Part shown: piece by piece, positions 30,593 to 41,448 of the stretch
Position numbering within the stretch: the stretch's first letter is position 1
Layout of the letters: each line of letters opens with the position of its first letter
NCBI GenBank assembly: GCA_037176885.1
Contig: JAWWNJ010000098.1
Coordinates: forward strand, 372,001 to 436,000
Direction: 5' to 3'
DNA length: 64,000 nt
DNA from: Favolaschia claudopus
Lineage: Eukaryota > Basidiomycota > Agaricomycetes > Agaricales > Mycenaceae
Translations under genes and position numbers: made by a program
The notes under the pieces: generated by a model
The model's database searches: none
Told to the model about the DNA's origin: nothing
What the model saw: only the letters and a program-made list of their open reading frames with translations

Positions 30593-30969
30593 ATGCCCCG
30601 CCAGACCTACCAGAAGAAATTCAAGCCCAAGAATATTCCTTGCCCATACCCAGGATGCAAGAAGTTCTGTACCAACTCAGGGGGACTCACCCGACATATG
30701 CGGATCCATCAAACCTTTCCCCGTCGCTCCGCACCGCAGCCGCCTGACTCCCCGCCCTCTCCCGCTGGGATGATATGGAATGGGAGCCCCTTGAGCTTCC
30801 TGGGCGCATCAAGCGTCATTTTGACTTCAATGCGGAATGCCCTTCGTACCCAAAAGTCCCGCACCCTACAAACATAGCTGTCCCGTCATCCCGTTTGATA
30901 GATACATCGCGGTGCTTCGTGATCTCAGAGGCTTTGAAGGAAGTGGGGGTACGAGGGAGCAAAACATGA
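30593..30969 (+). pseudogene. C2H2 zinc-finger N-terminus, Plavaka/CACTA-like fragment
   Basis: The frame opens MPRQTYQKKFKP and holds one TFIIIA-type finger with C17, C22, H35 and H39 (CPYPGC...LTRHMRIH). After a Pro-rich linker the plausible continuation (MEWEPLELPGRIKRHFDF) is in another frame from about 30765, and then coding sense is lost. N-terminal single C2H2 fingers followed by a Pro-rich linker and an LxGRxxxHFDxNG-like segment are typical for agaric Plavaka-type (CACTA-related) transposases; this is from memory of the family. The catalytic part is absent. Confidence 0.5.
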
Positions 30970-32024
30970 AATTGATTGAGCGGCGGCAGAGGTAGGGACG
31001 GAGTGAATTCAATCAAAATATGCTAGCACGAGGTGGGGCGTATGATGGATGGGCTGAGAGGTGAGAAGACCTGTGACCGAGAGGTTGACAAAGTGCGCAC
31101 GGCCTGGCGCGAATTGAAGGAGTGCGCAAGGTTGGCGCAAGGAGTGTGCCGAGCGAGACGTCAACGGAGTTTTTAGAGCAGTGAGGAGACGGAGGACTTT
31201 GAAAAAGTGCGCGTACTTATTCGTTCGAAGGTAAAGGCTGTGATTCCAGGGCGGGAGCTCTTCAAAGCTTCACGGGTCAGACTCAAAGTCATTGCAGCGC
31301 AAGAGGCTGTACGCGGAAGCCGGCCCACGTTTGAAAGTCCGACGGTATCTGGATCAAATCTGGATACCGGTAAATTCACACCGCCATCAGTATCGAGCCA
31401 AACATCTGGATATCCGACGACTCACACTCAAGCGACATACAACATGTGTTTCGAGACGCAAAACTGTCGACTGTATAGCTGCACACACCGTTGGTCAATC
31501 AACACATTCAAGGCACTTCTCACTTGCTGTTCCCTGTGTGCGACTAATTTATATCATACAACAGGTAGACTGTGAAAAGTCAGATTGTGCTCATAGTGGA
31601 ACGCACAAGCAGAAAGTTCACAATTGTGTGTCAAGCTGCAGGCAACAGTGAGTCACATAATCTGTATTCTGGCCGAAAACTATCAGCATTGAAATCACTC
31701 ACTCTTAGACTTGGCGCGCCGTTTATCAAGGACGTCACAGTGTTAGCGAATACTTGCGACAAGTGTAGTTTTGGAAGGGGCTTTCCGGTCGTATAAGTTG
31801 GTCTGTACAGTACAGCGGCGTCAACCCCGCCGTGAACAAACACGCGCATGTATAGAACAACTTGTACAATATCTGTAATTTCTGGGCGATCGGAATTTCC
31901 AGTCTTTACTCTAGGCTCGTCTCACCCTCTCTTGTATGGGGGACGGTTGTTTTTTTTTTCGTATCAGCATTTCTATACCGCAAGTAAACTAACTACTAAG
32001 ACGCGACTACAGCCGTTTTGGAAA
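30970..32024. other. No gene recognised
   Basis: Frames up to 122 codons at 31207-31651 overlap in two phases and show no motif. An earlier stretch (31060-31200) is purine-rich. Confidence 0.4.
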
Positions 32025-32245
32025 CAATATACGGGTTTTGATTGAGTGGTGCAAGTGGTGCTCGTTCATTTGTGCTTACGTTTGTTGATGATTCTGTCAT
32101 CGGCAAAGCCGGGAGCACCACTTTGTGGGGTGTTGCCGTACCACATCAAGTTCTTGTTTTGGCCCTTGCTCGCAAGTCACGGCCCTGTCGAACTCTGGGC
32201 AAGTAGCAGCTGAGTCTTGATCCTCAGTTTCTGTTAACCCCCTGT
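32025..32245 (+). repeat. Dispersed repeat fragment (family A), copy 2
   Basis: Related to 27313-27506, same orientation. Relative to that copy it has an extra GAGTGGTGCAAGTGGTGCTC segment and lacks about 15 bases after CATCAAGT. Confidence 0.6.
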
Positions 32246-32454
32246 TTTCTTCCTGGTGTTCTCTAGGTGGCGGAAGCAAACTCAGGTAACAGGTTTATTT
32301 GGTTAGCTCCGTCTACATAAGACTCCGGTAAATAAGTATAAACTAATATACCGCGCTAACTCGTCGTGAAGAAATGGTAATGAGAAATGCGTAATCTGGC
32401 ACACAAAGTTCCATTAAAAAATTCCATCGATAAGCTCTTTCCCGTCCTGCAAAG

Positions 32455-33126
32455 CTAAGACGGTGAAGCCTTCTTCCGAGTCCGATTGAACATCCCGCGA
32501 AGTTTCGGCAGAGCGATATCTGCGTCACGGAGTGGTCGGGGACGGGAATGGGCAGTGGAGGAAGGTATCTCCGATGCTTGCATGATCGGCAAGGGTGGTT
32601 CTGTTGCACTTGGAAGGGGAGGAATGGGTGCGTCTGACACGGTGGACTGCAGTGGCTGCGCCACGGGAGCGGGCTCGTCACCGATGATGTCAATGGTGGC
32701 GTCGCCTAACTCGGGGATCGGGTGCGCAGCAGTCGAGGGAGGTTTGTGCTGGGTGAGGAATGAGGGCAGCATTGGCGGTGAATTGTCCTGTAACTTCAGC
32801 AGTGCAGCGATGTTGTGGGCCTGCTCAAGCATGAGAGCTGACAGCTCATTAAACTGCTGTCGTAGTGAGAGCACTTCACGCCAGAGCTTTACTTCGCTGG
32901 AAATCGCTGCAGGGCAGGACGACGGGGAAGCGGCGTATGTACGTCGTTTGCGAGCCAACCTAAACCTCGCACAAGCCGATCTGTCGTTCCGGTCAGGAAA
33001 GTGAGAAGGCACCCAAGGCCGTTCCGAATGATAATGAGAGCGTCGCGGGAATGATGGAGAGACGGAATCCATGTCGGCGTGCGGTGGTGTCGACCAGATA
33101 TTTTGACAGCGCAAGACTCGAGTCAC
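32455..33126 (-). CDS. Hypothetical protein with a leucine-rich coiled segment
   Basis: A single frame of 223 codons (an internal Met at about 33072 is an equally good start). It has an Arg-rich first third, a heptad-like helix (WREVLSLRQQFNELSALMLE), a Pro-rich acidic middle and a basic end RTRKKASPS. No domain recognised. Low-complexity composition limits confidence; it may belong to a transposon since repeat family A flanks both sides. Confidence 0.4.
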   Translation of the reverse strand: MTRVLRCQNIWSTPPHADMDSVSPSFPRRSHYHSERPWVPSHFPDRNDRSACARFRLARKRRTYAASPSSCPAAISSEVKLWREVLSLRQQFNELSALMLEQAHNIAALLKLQDNSPPMLPSFLTQHKPPSTAAHPIPELGDATIDIIGDEPAPVAQPLQSTVSDAPIPPLPSATEPPLPIMQASEIPSSTAHSRPRPLRDADIALPKLRGMFNRTRKKASPS

Positions 33127-33549
33127 TCAAGGTGAAGGAGGATGGTGTTGGTGTTGGTGACGGTGATTTCTGCACCAACGAGTAGCCGATGCGTAAATCT
33201 CACCACGAGCAAATCCTCACCGTTGGACGGTGGTGGTGGTGGTGTAAAGCCGAAACTCAGATTCGGCCGAAGTGGAAGCAAAACAAAGGTAAGCACAAAC
33301 GAATGAGCACCACTCGATCAAAACCTGTCTGTAAACGCTATTCCCCCAACACTGGAGCGCATGCCGTAACCATCAATCCGTGATCTCCGCTGTCAGGTTT
33401 TTTCTGTGACTTCTCCTGACGCAAAGAATTTTGTGCACAAGTGTATTCATAGCGCGCGGTTGAGCTTCGTTTGAACTCGTAGACAGAATGATAGCTGGGT
33501 ATTGAATATTACGGCTCATTAACCATGTCTGTGGTTACCTATGTACATA

Positions 33550-33670
33550 CAGTGGCGGCGCTATCTGATGCCACCCCTAAAAATAGAACACCCTATTTCT
33601 GGAACTTTTGATGCAAGTGGAGTCGATTGGGGCCACATCAGGGGGGTGGCATCAGATCCCGCCGCCACTG
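33550..33670. mobile_element. 121-bp TA-flanked MITE (CAGTGGCGGCG family), copy 3
   Basis: Same tips and body as 16051-16177 apart from a few substitutions and a short deletion; TA at 33548-33549 and 33671-33672. It shows that the family moves on its own and is not part of the Tc1-like element. Confidence 0.9.
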
Positions 33671-34437
33671 TAGGTCTGCACCCGTGCTGATTGACAGATG
33701 GCCGCGGGGCCCGTTTGATCCTGGCATAGGCAACGCCGATTAAAGCCGATAGTCCCGAACAGTTCAGCGAATGTTGAAAAAGCTGAATCCCGCTGCTGGG
33801 GCCAACTGCAAAGCTTTATCACACCTGACGCATTATGTTTGGGAGCATAAATTATACCCTGTAGTATTTCTGACCTGTGTACTGGAGGAGAAAAATAAAT
33901 CTGGATGTATTTCGATATCTCGGTCAGCAACAGAGTCATTCGCGCGCAGCGCGGAATTTTTTTTGAAATGGAAGCTGGTCTCGGGGTACTTCTTAACCCA
34001 AACTCGAGGTGTGAAAGCGCCAGCTGAACTGGCATCGGGAAATCTTGGCTCACAAAATTGGCTAGAAAACTGGTGAGAATTGTCTTTGTGTCAGCTCCCG
34101 CGCGAAAAATAAAAATTTGGCGTCATATATTCATCGGAATCAGTTGTTCTGGCCCCCAGATCCATGGAGTGAAGAGGTTCAACCGCTAACTCGACGGTGA
34201 CAGCCTAACTAGTGAGAGATTTGTAGCATAAAGAGCTAAATTGTGTATCACTTACTTGATACAAGTAGTTGTATTGCAGATTGCAGACACTCACAGGGAT
34301 GTTAATTGGATATCATGATGCTCAGCAGAGGAGAGAAAAGAGAATCAGAACGAGAGAGGCGCGACGCGCTCGCGTCATTTGGTTCAGTTTGCGGCGCCTT
34401 TGCCGAGTTGCCGGCGTTGACGTGAGAGAAGGGACAA
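33671..34437. other. No gene recognised
   Basis: Overlapping chance frames (101 and 133 codons on opposite strands) without motifs. Confidence 0.4.
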
Positions 34438-34941
34438 AGATCTTGAAAACCATTCGCTGGTCCTATGTCTTTATCTCCGAAAGACATAGGTTTGAAATCA
34501 GAGGATTTTCCACGGAACGGGCGGCTTTGATAGTCCAATCAAACAGAAAAACACGTCGTTTTCAACGTTGAAGCAAGCTTTGGGCTACAAAATGAGGTAC
34601 GAAAGCTCCCAGTAATTCCCTGAATATCCCTCTCTTTTCCCCTCTTTTTCTCTCTTTTCGTTTTGAAAAAACGCGATTTATTCCCTCCCAACCACAGACA
34701 TAGTACATGAGCCCATATTACAGCTGTTCCCGAAATCTATGAGACTTTTCAAAGAAAATTGCGCAAGCTCAACTTTTGATCGGAGTGATAAGGCACACCA
34801 TATATGGTAATATCTCCGACCCGGAAGAGATCCGTTCCCGTTTAGAAAAGAATGACGCTGTGCTGACAGTGCTGTAAACTTGACAAGCTTTATAGCAGAG
34901 CGTCATCGCTATCAAATCGCTATCGTACATATCTCATCGCA

Positions 34942-35489
34942 ATGGTCTTCCGCCATATCAGCGACGACCTCAAAGAGCGCGCTCTCTGCCTACTCGACAA
35001 CGATTATCTCACCGAGGATGTATGTGAGATTCTTGGTGTCTCTCGGGCGAGCCTTTTCCGCTGGAGAGAAAATAGAGACTTTGCGGTAGCCACCGGTGGC
35101 TATTGGTAGCTCCTCGTGTGCAATAGTTTTTTGAGCCTCCGGCTCAAGGTAGCCACCACTGCATCCTGTCAATAGGACGTACAAATGGTGGCTAATCTAC
35201 CCAGAGGCTGTCGTCTGGTCCCGAGAAAAATTAGCCACCAATAGCCACCAGTGGCTACCGCAAAGCCTCTAATAAAGAAGATTATGGCACAGTCAGAGCA
35301 CCTTCGACTACTGTGCGCGGACGCCCACGCAACCTCAATGCAGACCAAACCCACGACCTATTCACATTGCTTGCAGAGGCTCCTGAACTATATCTTGACG
35401 AGATCATGGATTGGGTAGCGGTTACCCATGACACAGGAATCTCTCGCTCAGCTCTCGACCGACTCATCCGGGATACTGGTGTCTCATAG
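34942..35489 (+). pseudogene. Tc1-like transposase N-terminus split by a MITE
   Basis: The first part gives a helix-turn-helix (LTEDVCEILGVSRASLFRWR). It is interrupted at residue 44 by a 195-bp TA-flanked element (35075-35269). Downstream the same frame resumes (KEDYGTVRAP, RGRPRNLNADQ, ISRSALDRLIRDTGVS) if the insert and one TA are disregarded, which shows that the insertion hit a then-open gene. The catalytic D, D and E segments are missing because only about 90 bases separate the stop from the right inverted repeat. The gene lost its catalytic core by internal deletion in addition to the insertion. Confidence 0.8.
35075..35269. mobile_element. 195-bp TA-flanked MITE (GAGRCTTTGCGGTAGCCAC family)
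   Basis: Terminal repeats GAGACTTTGCGGTAGCCAC and GTGGCTACCGCAAAGCCTC, flanked by TA at 35073-35074 and 35270-35271. It shares tips and the GAGAAAAATTAGCC subterminal block with 61486-61670. Confidence 0.88.
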
Positions 35490-35976
35490 GTCCGTTATAT
35501 CATTGTACTGTGGTGGAGCTGACACAAGAGCTGACAGCTCAATGAATGCCACGGTCGGACGTACCGGGCCACCGGCCGTCGGAGATATTACCAGATATGG
35601 TGTGCCTTATCACTCCGATCAAAAGTTGAGCTCGCGCAATTTTCTTTGAAAAGTCTCATAGATTTCGGGAACAGCTGTAAGTAAATTGGCTTATGTACTA
35701 TGTCTGTGGTTATGGAGAATTAATCAAGTTTTCAAGTTGCAGAAAGAGAGGAAAAAAGAGGGAAAAAAGGGAGAGATTCATAGATACCTTAGGTTGAATG
35801 TGCATCACAATTTTTACTTCTAACCCTTGTGCAGCGAGTGGATTGAGCAAATTACTGTCTTGATTTCATCTTGATTCTTTTCCCTAATCGAGTAAACATC
35901 AGCGAATTCAAGACTATGTCTATTCGGGTTTACTTCCCAAAGCGACATAGGACAAGCCAATGGAATTCAAGATTGG

Positions 35977-36897
35977 TAACCGGCAACTCCCGCCATCAAC
36001 TGCCAGCTCACTTTCCCGTGCCAACTCCGTTGCAAGCGTCCCTCAAACTCTCAGTCCCTCTGTTTCTGCTCTCATCTCGTTGTCTCTCTTCCTGGCGCTT
36101 GTTGGTTTCTTGTTCTCTTTGAGTCCCTTTCAATACTGGTGCTTGGCTGGGACTTTCAAAGCTGATGGCAACAATATTTTTTAATCGACATTTCGTCTCA
36201 TCTCGTCTGCACACGCCTACACCGGAAGCTCAGTCTTAGTGCCTCGAAGAGCCACAAAGGTTGATACTGCCTTACTGGCGACGCGTCTCCCTATATCTCC
36301 AACATGAAACTTGTGGCTTTGATTCCGGTCTGCTACGACTCCAAATGGTGCGTGCCCGGCTCTCACATCCTCTCTCTTGCTAACCACACAGTACAGAAAC
36401 AATTTGTAAACCCCCAACCATCTTACCCAGATGCCGCCACACCGTCGATGCGATGTCTGTTGCGTCGTCCGTGCAGCTCGGCGGCATCTGGGTATCGCGC
36501 GTGCACTCCTCGCTCGCTCTCAAGCGCGTTTGCCGCGAGTAGGAGTTGCCTCTTGTCCGAGACGACAACGAGCGGGCACGGAGTGCGTACTCCGCGACGA
36601 GAGCGTGCACGGTGTAGACCGCGAATATCAGAGCAGCGAGCGTACGTGCGCGATCGTCGTTTTGACATCGCTCGTGGGCTCGTGTTCGCTTGCGCTCTCA
36701 CCGCTGTATGTGTGTCGCCTATATCCTTTATATGTGGGAGGAGGAGAAAGGAATTTTGTGACGTGTTGTTTTGCAAGCGACGTCTACCTTAGCCTTTTCC
36801 CAATTTCTCGTCGATCCGTACGAACATTATTGGGCTGGTTGCTCGTCGCTGACCAGATCTCTGGATCTCGACCGTGGGTTATTGGGAATCAATTTTG
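35977..36897. other. No supported gene; two overlapping GC-rich frames
   Basis: 35960-36184 could encode a short peptide with one hydrophobic segment (ALISLSLFLALVGFLFSL); 36304-36898 has overlapping frames in three phases. Neither shows motifs. Confidence 0.35.
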
Positions 36898-37107
36898 ATG
36901 GTGTACCCGTGGGAGAGCCAGGGAGAGCGGATCCAAACTGCACTGTGTGAATGTGTTGCGAACTGAGCCTCATCTGCATATTTTTGACGTATGATATGGA
37001 TTATGCTATACTCCCCCACGGCTTCCTGAATTTTTGACCCAGCGCACTTGGTTCAGTGAAATATTTTAGCTACTGCACATCAGTCTGCTCTCCCACGGGT
37101 ACGCCAT
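36898..37107. mobile_element. 210-bp inverted-repeat element (ATGGTGTACCCGTGGGAGAG tips)
   Basis: ATGGTGTACCCGTGGGAGAG at 36898 is matched by its complement ending at 37107. Only about 10 bases further, 37116 starts another ATGGTGTACCCGTGGGAG, so two ends face each other and form a hairpin at 37091-37133. The partner of this third end was not found. Confidence 0.7.
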
Positions 37108-37185
37108 TACTTTTGATGGTGTACCCGTGGGAGATCAGGCCAGCACTTTGCACAGCCATACGGATTTCGACCACCCCAGACAAAA

Positions 37186-37203
37186 GGGGGAGCAAGCTCC
37201 CCC
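37186..37203. other. GC hairpin identical to 1915-1932
   Basis: GGGGGAGCAAGCTCCCCC preceded by CAAAA and followed by AATTA, as at 1915. Confidence 0.7.
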
Positions 37204-37778
37204 AATTAAGGCCCTTCAATTCGATAAAAGTCAAGTTGGACACGGAATATTTGGTAGCGTCATCCGCATCGTCTCTGCATACAGCGGCTGGGGAGGCTTC
37301 TTCTCGTCAAGCTTCGAGTATAACATCACTCTCTGCGAGGAAAGTTTATAGAGAGCAGAATTCAGGGTGTTGTGGGCAGTTCGACGATAGAGAATTTCGG
37401 GAACTTTAGATTCATTCATGATTGAACCACTGCCTGAATGACTGGGAGCGAGTGGTGCGACTAGTTAGTCAGACAAAGGTCACAATAAATAAACAGTAGC
37501 TCACGCATGTTGAATGCCTCGATTCGACTCGGAGCCGGGAAGCAGTTGAATAAAGAATGATTAAATTTCGTATCCCAGTCGTACATAGTTGGAGTTGATT
37601 TGGAGCGAGAAATCTGCCGAGCAAGCGGCGTAGACCAATTACAGAGTAGAGGAACGTCGAGGGGTAGCAAAGCGACTGTATGTACCGATGGAGACTCGAG
37701 AGACGATTAAACAGTGAGGTTTAAGTGAGCTGGAGGACAGTGCGGACGCTTCGGCCAATCGGCGATAACCCTTTTATT

Positions 37779-37897
37779 ACGACAACAACCCTCCCTCATG
37801 TAAAAATTGTTGTATAGCGTAGACAGGCTGGTAACGAGCCTAACGACAACAACCCTCCCTCATGTAGTATAGCGTAGACAGGCTGGTAACGAGCCTA
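37779..37897 (+). repeat. Tandem duplication of about 60 bp
   Basis: ACGACAACAACCCTCCCTCA and TATAGCGTAGACAGGCTGGT...GAGCCTA occur twice in a row (37779-37841, 37842-37897); the first unit has an extra AAAATTGTTG. Confidence 0.85.
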
Positions 37898-38333
37898 CCC
37901 TTTTATGGGAAAGCTTACGAATGTCACAAAATCCGAGGTCCTGGATGACAGGCGCCATCAAGCTCAGACTCCATATGTAGATTTAATTGACTATCATCAA
38001 ATCCTATAGAGTCTGACTTGGTGAGACTAAGCGGGTATGGCTTGTAGTGAGGCGCGAGGAGGGCAAAAGGAGAGGTTTGGAGGGCAAACCCTATCAGCAC
38101 TGCCTGCTCATAGCTTGTTTCCTAGGTACTGTTACTGATTCGCATGGACTCTACATAGCTTTCATACAACCTCTGTGTATAAATGAGGAGTCCTCCCCTC
38201 TTGTGGAGGACAATCTTTCTATCCCCCATCAATTTACTCAGTTCAATCTAACTGTTGTGTGACCCTGAGTTGTTAGAGTGAGGCGTCGCGGAGGGACTCA
38301 GAGTCCGGTGTAACGCAGCGCGCCTATAAGGCG
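37898..38333. other. No gene; left flank of the Ngaro-like element
   Basis: A short 71-codon frame at 38047-38262 has no motif. Confidence 0.4.
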
Positions 38334-38452
38334 GGATTGGCCTGAGTTCTCGAGAGGGAGAGATGAGTAAGCAAGCCATTGATATATTGGGTGTGAACTC
38401 CGAAATGGAGCTCGCTGCACTCCGCCCGAAGACGAAGGAGCCGAGGCAGCCC
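38334..38452 (-). repeat. Split direct repeat B, distal copy
   Basis: 119 bp; same as 38762-38880 except one T/C difference. Element 3' terminus. Confidence 0.9.
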
Positions 38453-38537
38453 CTACGCAACTAAAGAATACAGAACAAATCCGTAGCTACGTGAGTGCGC
38501 AGGAAATAGCAAAACTAACTAGGGATGGGTGGGTGGG

Positions 38538-38761
38538 CACGAAAAAAGAGGGTATGACGGCGACGGGGGGACAAGACTAGAAGCGGGGAAGGAGACTCGA
38601 GGTCATGGAGGGGGAGGGGCTGGAGAAGAGAAGGTCTCAAAGAGACGGAGTCACCGAGCCAAAGGCGCGATGCGGAGGCGGGCGAGACGAAAAGAATGAG
38701 GAGACACGTGACTGATGGGTGATCGCTTTAGCCAATCCCTTCGGTCTGTCCAGACCACCTA
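38538..38761 (-). repeat. Split direct repeat A, internal copy
   Basis: 224 bp matching 41449-41672; it abuts repeat B at 38762 with no gap. Confidence 0.9.
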
Positions 38762-38880
38762 GGATTGGCCTGAGTTCTCGAGAGGGAGAGATGAGTAAGC
38801 AAGCCATTGATATATTGGGCGTGAACTCCGAAATGGAGCTCGCTGCACTCCGCCCGAAGACGAAGGAGCCGAGGCAGCCC
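38762..38880 (-). repeat. Split direct repeat B, internal copy
   Basis: Partner of 38334-38452. The B-A junction is the template block that lets YR retrotransposons rebuild both ends during replication. Confidence 0.9.
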
Positions 38881-39019
38881 AAAACCAACAGCTCACCCTG
38901 AAGCAGCCAAAGGTGGGCAAAATACAGGGGGAAGCGCCACAGGCTCCACAAAAACAGGGAGGAGATGGACAGCAATGGGGAGGCGAGAGGGGAGGGAGGG
39001 GGAGGGGGAGGAAGGGGTG

Positions 39020-41378
39020 CTAGGAACGCACAATGACGACAGAGGGGAGAGAGACAGCGACGCGGGCAGGACGGGTACCAGACTTGGGGAGGGGCCAGTG
39101 CGGATACAACTTTGAAAGTGTGAGCCAGCGGAAGCGGGAAAGCGCATCAGCAACAGAATTCTCGTCCGTTGAGATCCAAACTGGGCGAAAAGTGAAGTCC
39201 TGTTGAACGGCCAGGAGAGCGAACTGGCGGAAGAGAGCTTGCGTAGGCGGATGGTCAATAGAGCCAGACTGCAAGCAGGTCGAGATGGCCTCGTTATCAA
39301 TACGAAACACCACCTCCAACCCAGCCCAACAGTGGCCCCAGAGCTCCGCAGCCCTCAACACAGCACGCATTTCCTTCCAATGGATCGGATGACGTGCATA
39401 CTTCGCTGGTACAGGCTCAGTGAAGAACAGATCGCCGCTACCCCAATGGCCACCCAGACCTAGCTTACCACTCGCATCTGTAAAGATTTCGACAGTGGGA
39501 CGTGGAGGTCCAATAGCAAAAATGCCATTGAAAGACGGGAGGAAGGTATTCCACCATGCAATAGAGAGTTTGTGCGAGCGACCCAGGTCGCTTTTCGACC
39601 GCTCAGATCTCCGCAATGACAGATACCAGGTGGGAGCTCTAAGCGACCTAGAAGAGTATTGCCATGGGGCATTCCGAGGTCGCTGGGACCTCACACCTGT
39701 GACTGCTCGTTGTCGAGATCAGAGCAGTCCCAAAGCGACCCGGGTCGCTTTGCACAAACCCGCTAATGTCGAGGCGGGCAGAGGAAGGAAGACGGCGGCG
39801 GTGGTGGCGGGGAAGGAGGGAAAGGCGGCGCATGAAGTCCCGAATACGGCGAGTGAAGAATCAACCAACCGGAATTACCGACTGAGCAAAGACGAGATGG
39901 CCGCAGAGCTGCTCGAGGTCGTAGTGGCTCGCAGATCGACGGGACAGGCACCCATCCAGAAGAACAAGGAGGCGAGCAAGCTTGTCCTGAAGAAGACGAG
40001 CCTGCATAGCAATACTGTCCAGCTCAATGCCGAGGAAGTCGAGGCAGTGAGTCGGACCCTGCTCCTTGTCACTGGAGATTGAAAAGCCCAACTCAGCAGC
40101 AACGGTCCGGAAGACTGCACGACCTTGACGAGCGTACTCCACCCCCTTCGCAGCAGGAGTAACGTTGAACCAATCATCCAGGTAGTGCTGAATGAGCTTC
40201 ATGACATCATCACGGCAGAGCAAAATCCAGTGATGAGCCTCCGCAAAGTAGTTGTACAGGCGGGGGCCTGTACGAACACCAAACGGTAGGAAGATGTCAA
40301 GGAACAGGCGCAACTTCCACTCGAAACCCATCAGATGCACATGGTCAGGGTGAATCGGAATATGCCTGAATGCAGCCTCCAGATCTGCCTTATAAAGGAA
40401 GGATCCAGGGCCAGCTTCCCGTATGCGATCAATTGCCCCCATAACAGCCTCGTAGACCAGATGGCCATACTCAGCTGGGATCGCGTCATTGACAGAGGAT
40501 CCATGGGGATACGAGAGATGGTGAATCCGACGACGTTTCTCGCTATATTTCTTGGGTACAGAACCCAGCGGAGAAAGGACAGGCTTGACAGTATCAGCCA
40601 TGTCCGTGATATCAATGATACACCCAAGAGAAACCTCATGGGCAATATCCTTGTCCACCGTCTCGGGAAACGCAAGTGCAGAGGGAAGGGGTGCAGGGGC
40701 CGAAGAGGAGGGGGAAGGCATACGTGCAGGATCCACACCAAGAAGAACACCATAGCGAATAGCAGACACAAGGGTGTCCGCAAACTGACGGTCTGGATAA
40801 TCAATCAGCGCACTGGCCCAAGCGTCAGGATGTAGCTTCGTGGGCGGCATTGACTTTGAATGGGGAGATGTGAGGGGGAAGAGCAGATTGGTGTTTGGGC
40901 GAGCCGGGGGAAAAGGAGGCATTGGGGGTATCTCGGAAAGAATGGGAGCATGGTCAGATTCGACGACGCTGGTAGATGACAGGGGAGATGAGACTTTCCT
41001 GCTCATTGAGCAGGGAGAGCCAGAAGCATCTCCCCCTCGCTCACCCGGCTTCATTAACACACCAACAGGGGGATTTTCCTGAGGCGGAGTAGGCCGAGCT
41101 ACATCTGGGGGTTTTGACGAACGACGTGCGCAGAAAGCCGCAGTGTGAGCACGGTCACCGCAATGGGAGCAAACATGACGACGGGGACACCGGCGTCGAC
41201 CATCCCAACACCCTCCAACGCGATTATGGCCCCAGCATATCTGAGAGCGCACCCGAGTCCCAGCAGTCATCAAAATTCTTCCATCATCTGGCGGTGTCCA
41301 TGGTCCTCGGTCGGGAACACCAAAGCGAAGAACTCCATCAACTTGAATGAGTCTGGGGATAGGCCGAAGAGGAGGCAT
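39020..41378 (-). pseudogene. Ngaro/DIRS-like Gag-RT-RNase H polyprotein, disrupted
   Basis: From the Met at 41378: a zinc module (C48, C57, C64, H68, then CX2CX4HX4C with C70, C73, H78, C83), a Pro-rich linker, and an RT with KADLEAAF (D332) and the active-site YLDD (D401, D402); LPFGVRTGPRLYNYF is typical of the DIRS/Ngaro RT branch. After QSVIPVG there is a single in-frame TGA (39861), then the same frame continues to a 200-bp TA-flanked insertion (39564-39763). Beyond it the frame resumes in phase with AWWNTFLPSFNG and an RNase H (IFTDASGKLGLG, HWKEMRAVLRA, FRIDNEA, DENSVADALSR) to 39020. The TGA could be a CGA-to-TGA change. The element encoded one long polyprotein before these two lesions. 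Confidence 0.88.
39564..39763. mobile_element. 200-bp TA-flanked MITE inside the Ngaro-like coding region
   Basis: Tips GAGAGTTTGTGCGAGCGACC and (complement of the other side) GCGGGTTTGTGCAAAGCGACC, flanked by TA at 39562-39563 and 39764-39765. Internal palindromes AGCGACCCAGGTCGCT and AGCGACCCGGGTCGCT lie at each end. Disregarding the insert and one TA leaves the host reading frame continuous. Confidence 0.85.
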
Positions 41379-41448
41379 CGAAGTCGACCAGCCGAAGGCG
41401 GGGGAGAGGATGAGATGGCAGCGGAAGCACCCAGAAAGGAAGGGAAAA

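Larger units (their letters stand above)
34438..35976 (+). mobile_element. Tc1-like relic with long terminal inverted repeats
   Basis: Complementary blocks extend over about 400 bases at each side: 34446-34490 with 35925-35965 (GGTCCTATGTC and GACATAGGAC), the polypyrimidine block 34627-34660 with 35750-35785, and 34700-34825 with 35578-35710 (the best conserved). The inner region carries a truncated transposase (34942-35489). The outer limits are approximate. Each end also holds a small hairpin between two CTATGTC-type motifs. Confidence 0.7.

Noticed and set aside
36304..36898. Overlapping frames as a gene
   Set aside because: Three phases are open at once over GC-rich DNA with CGCTCG-type repeats, which favours chance.
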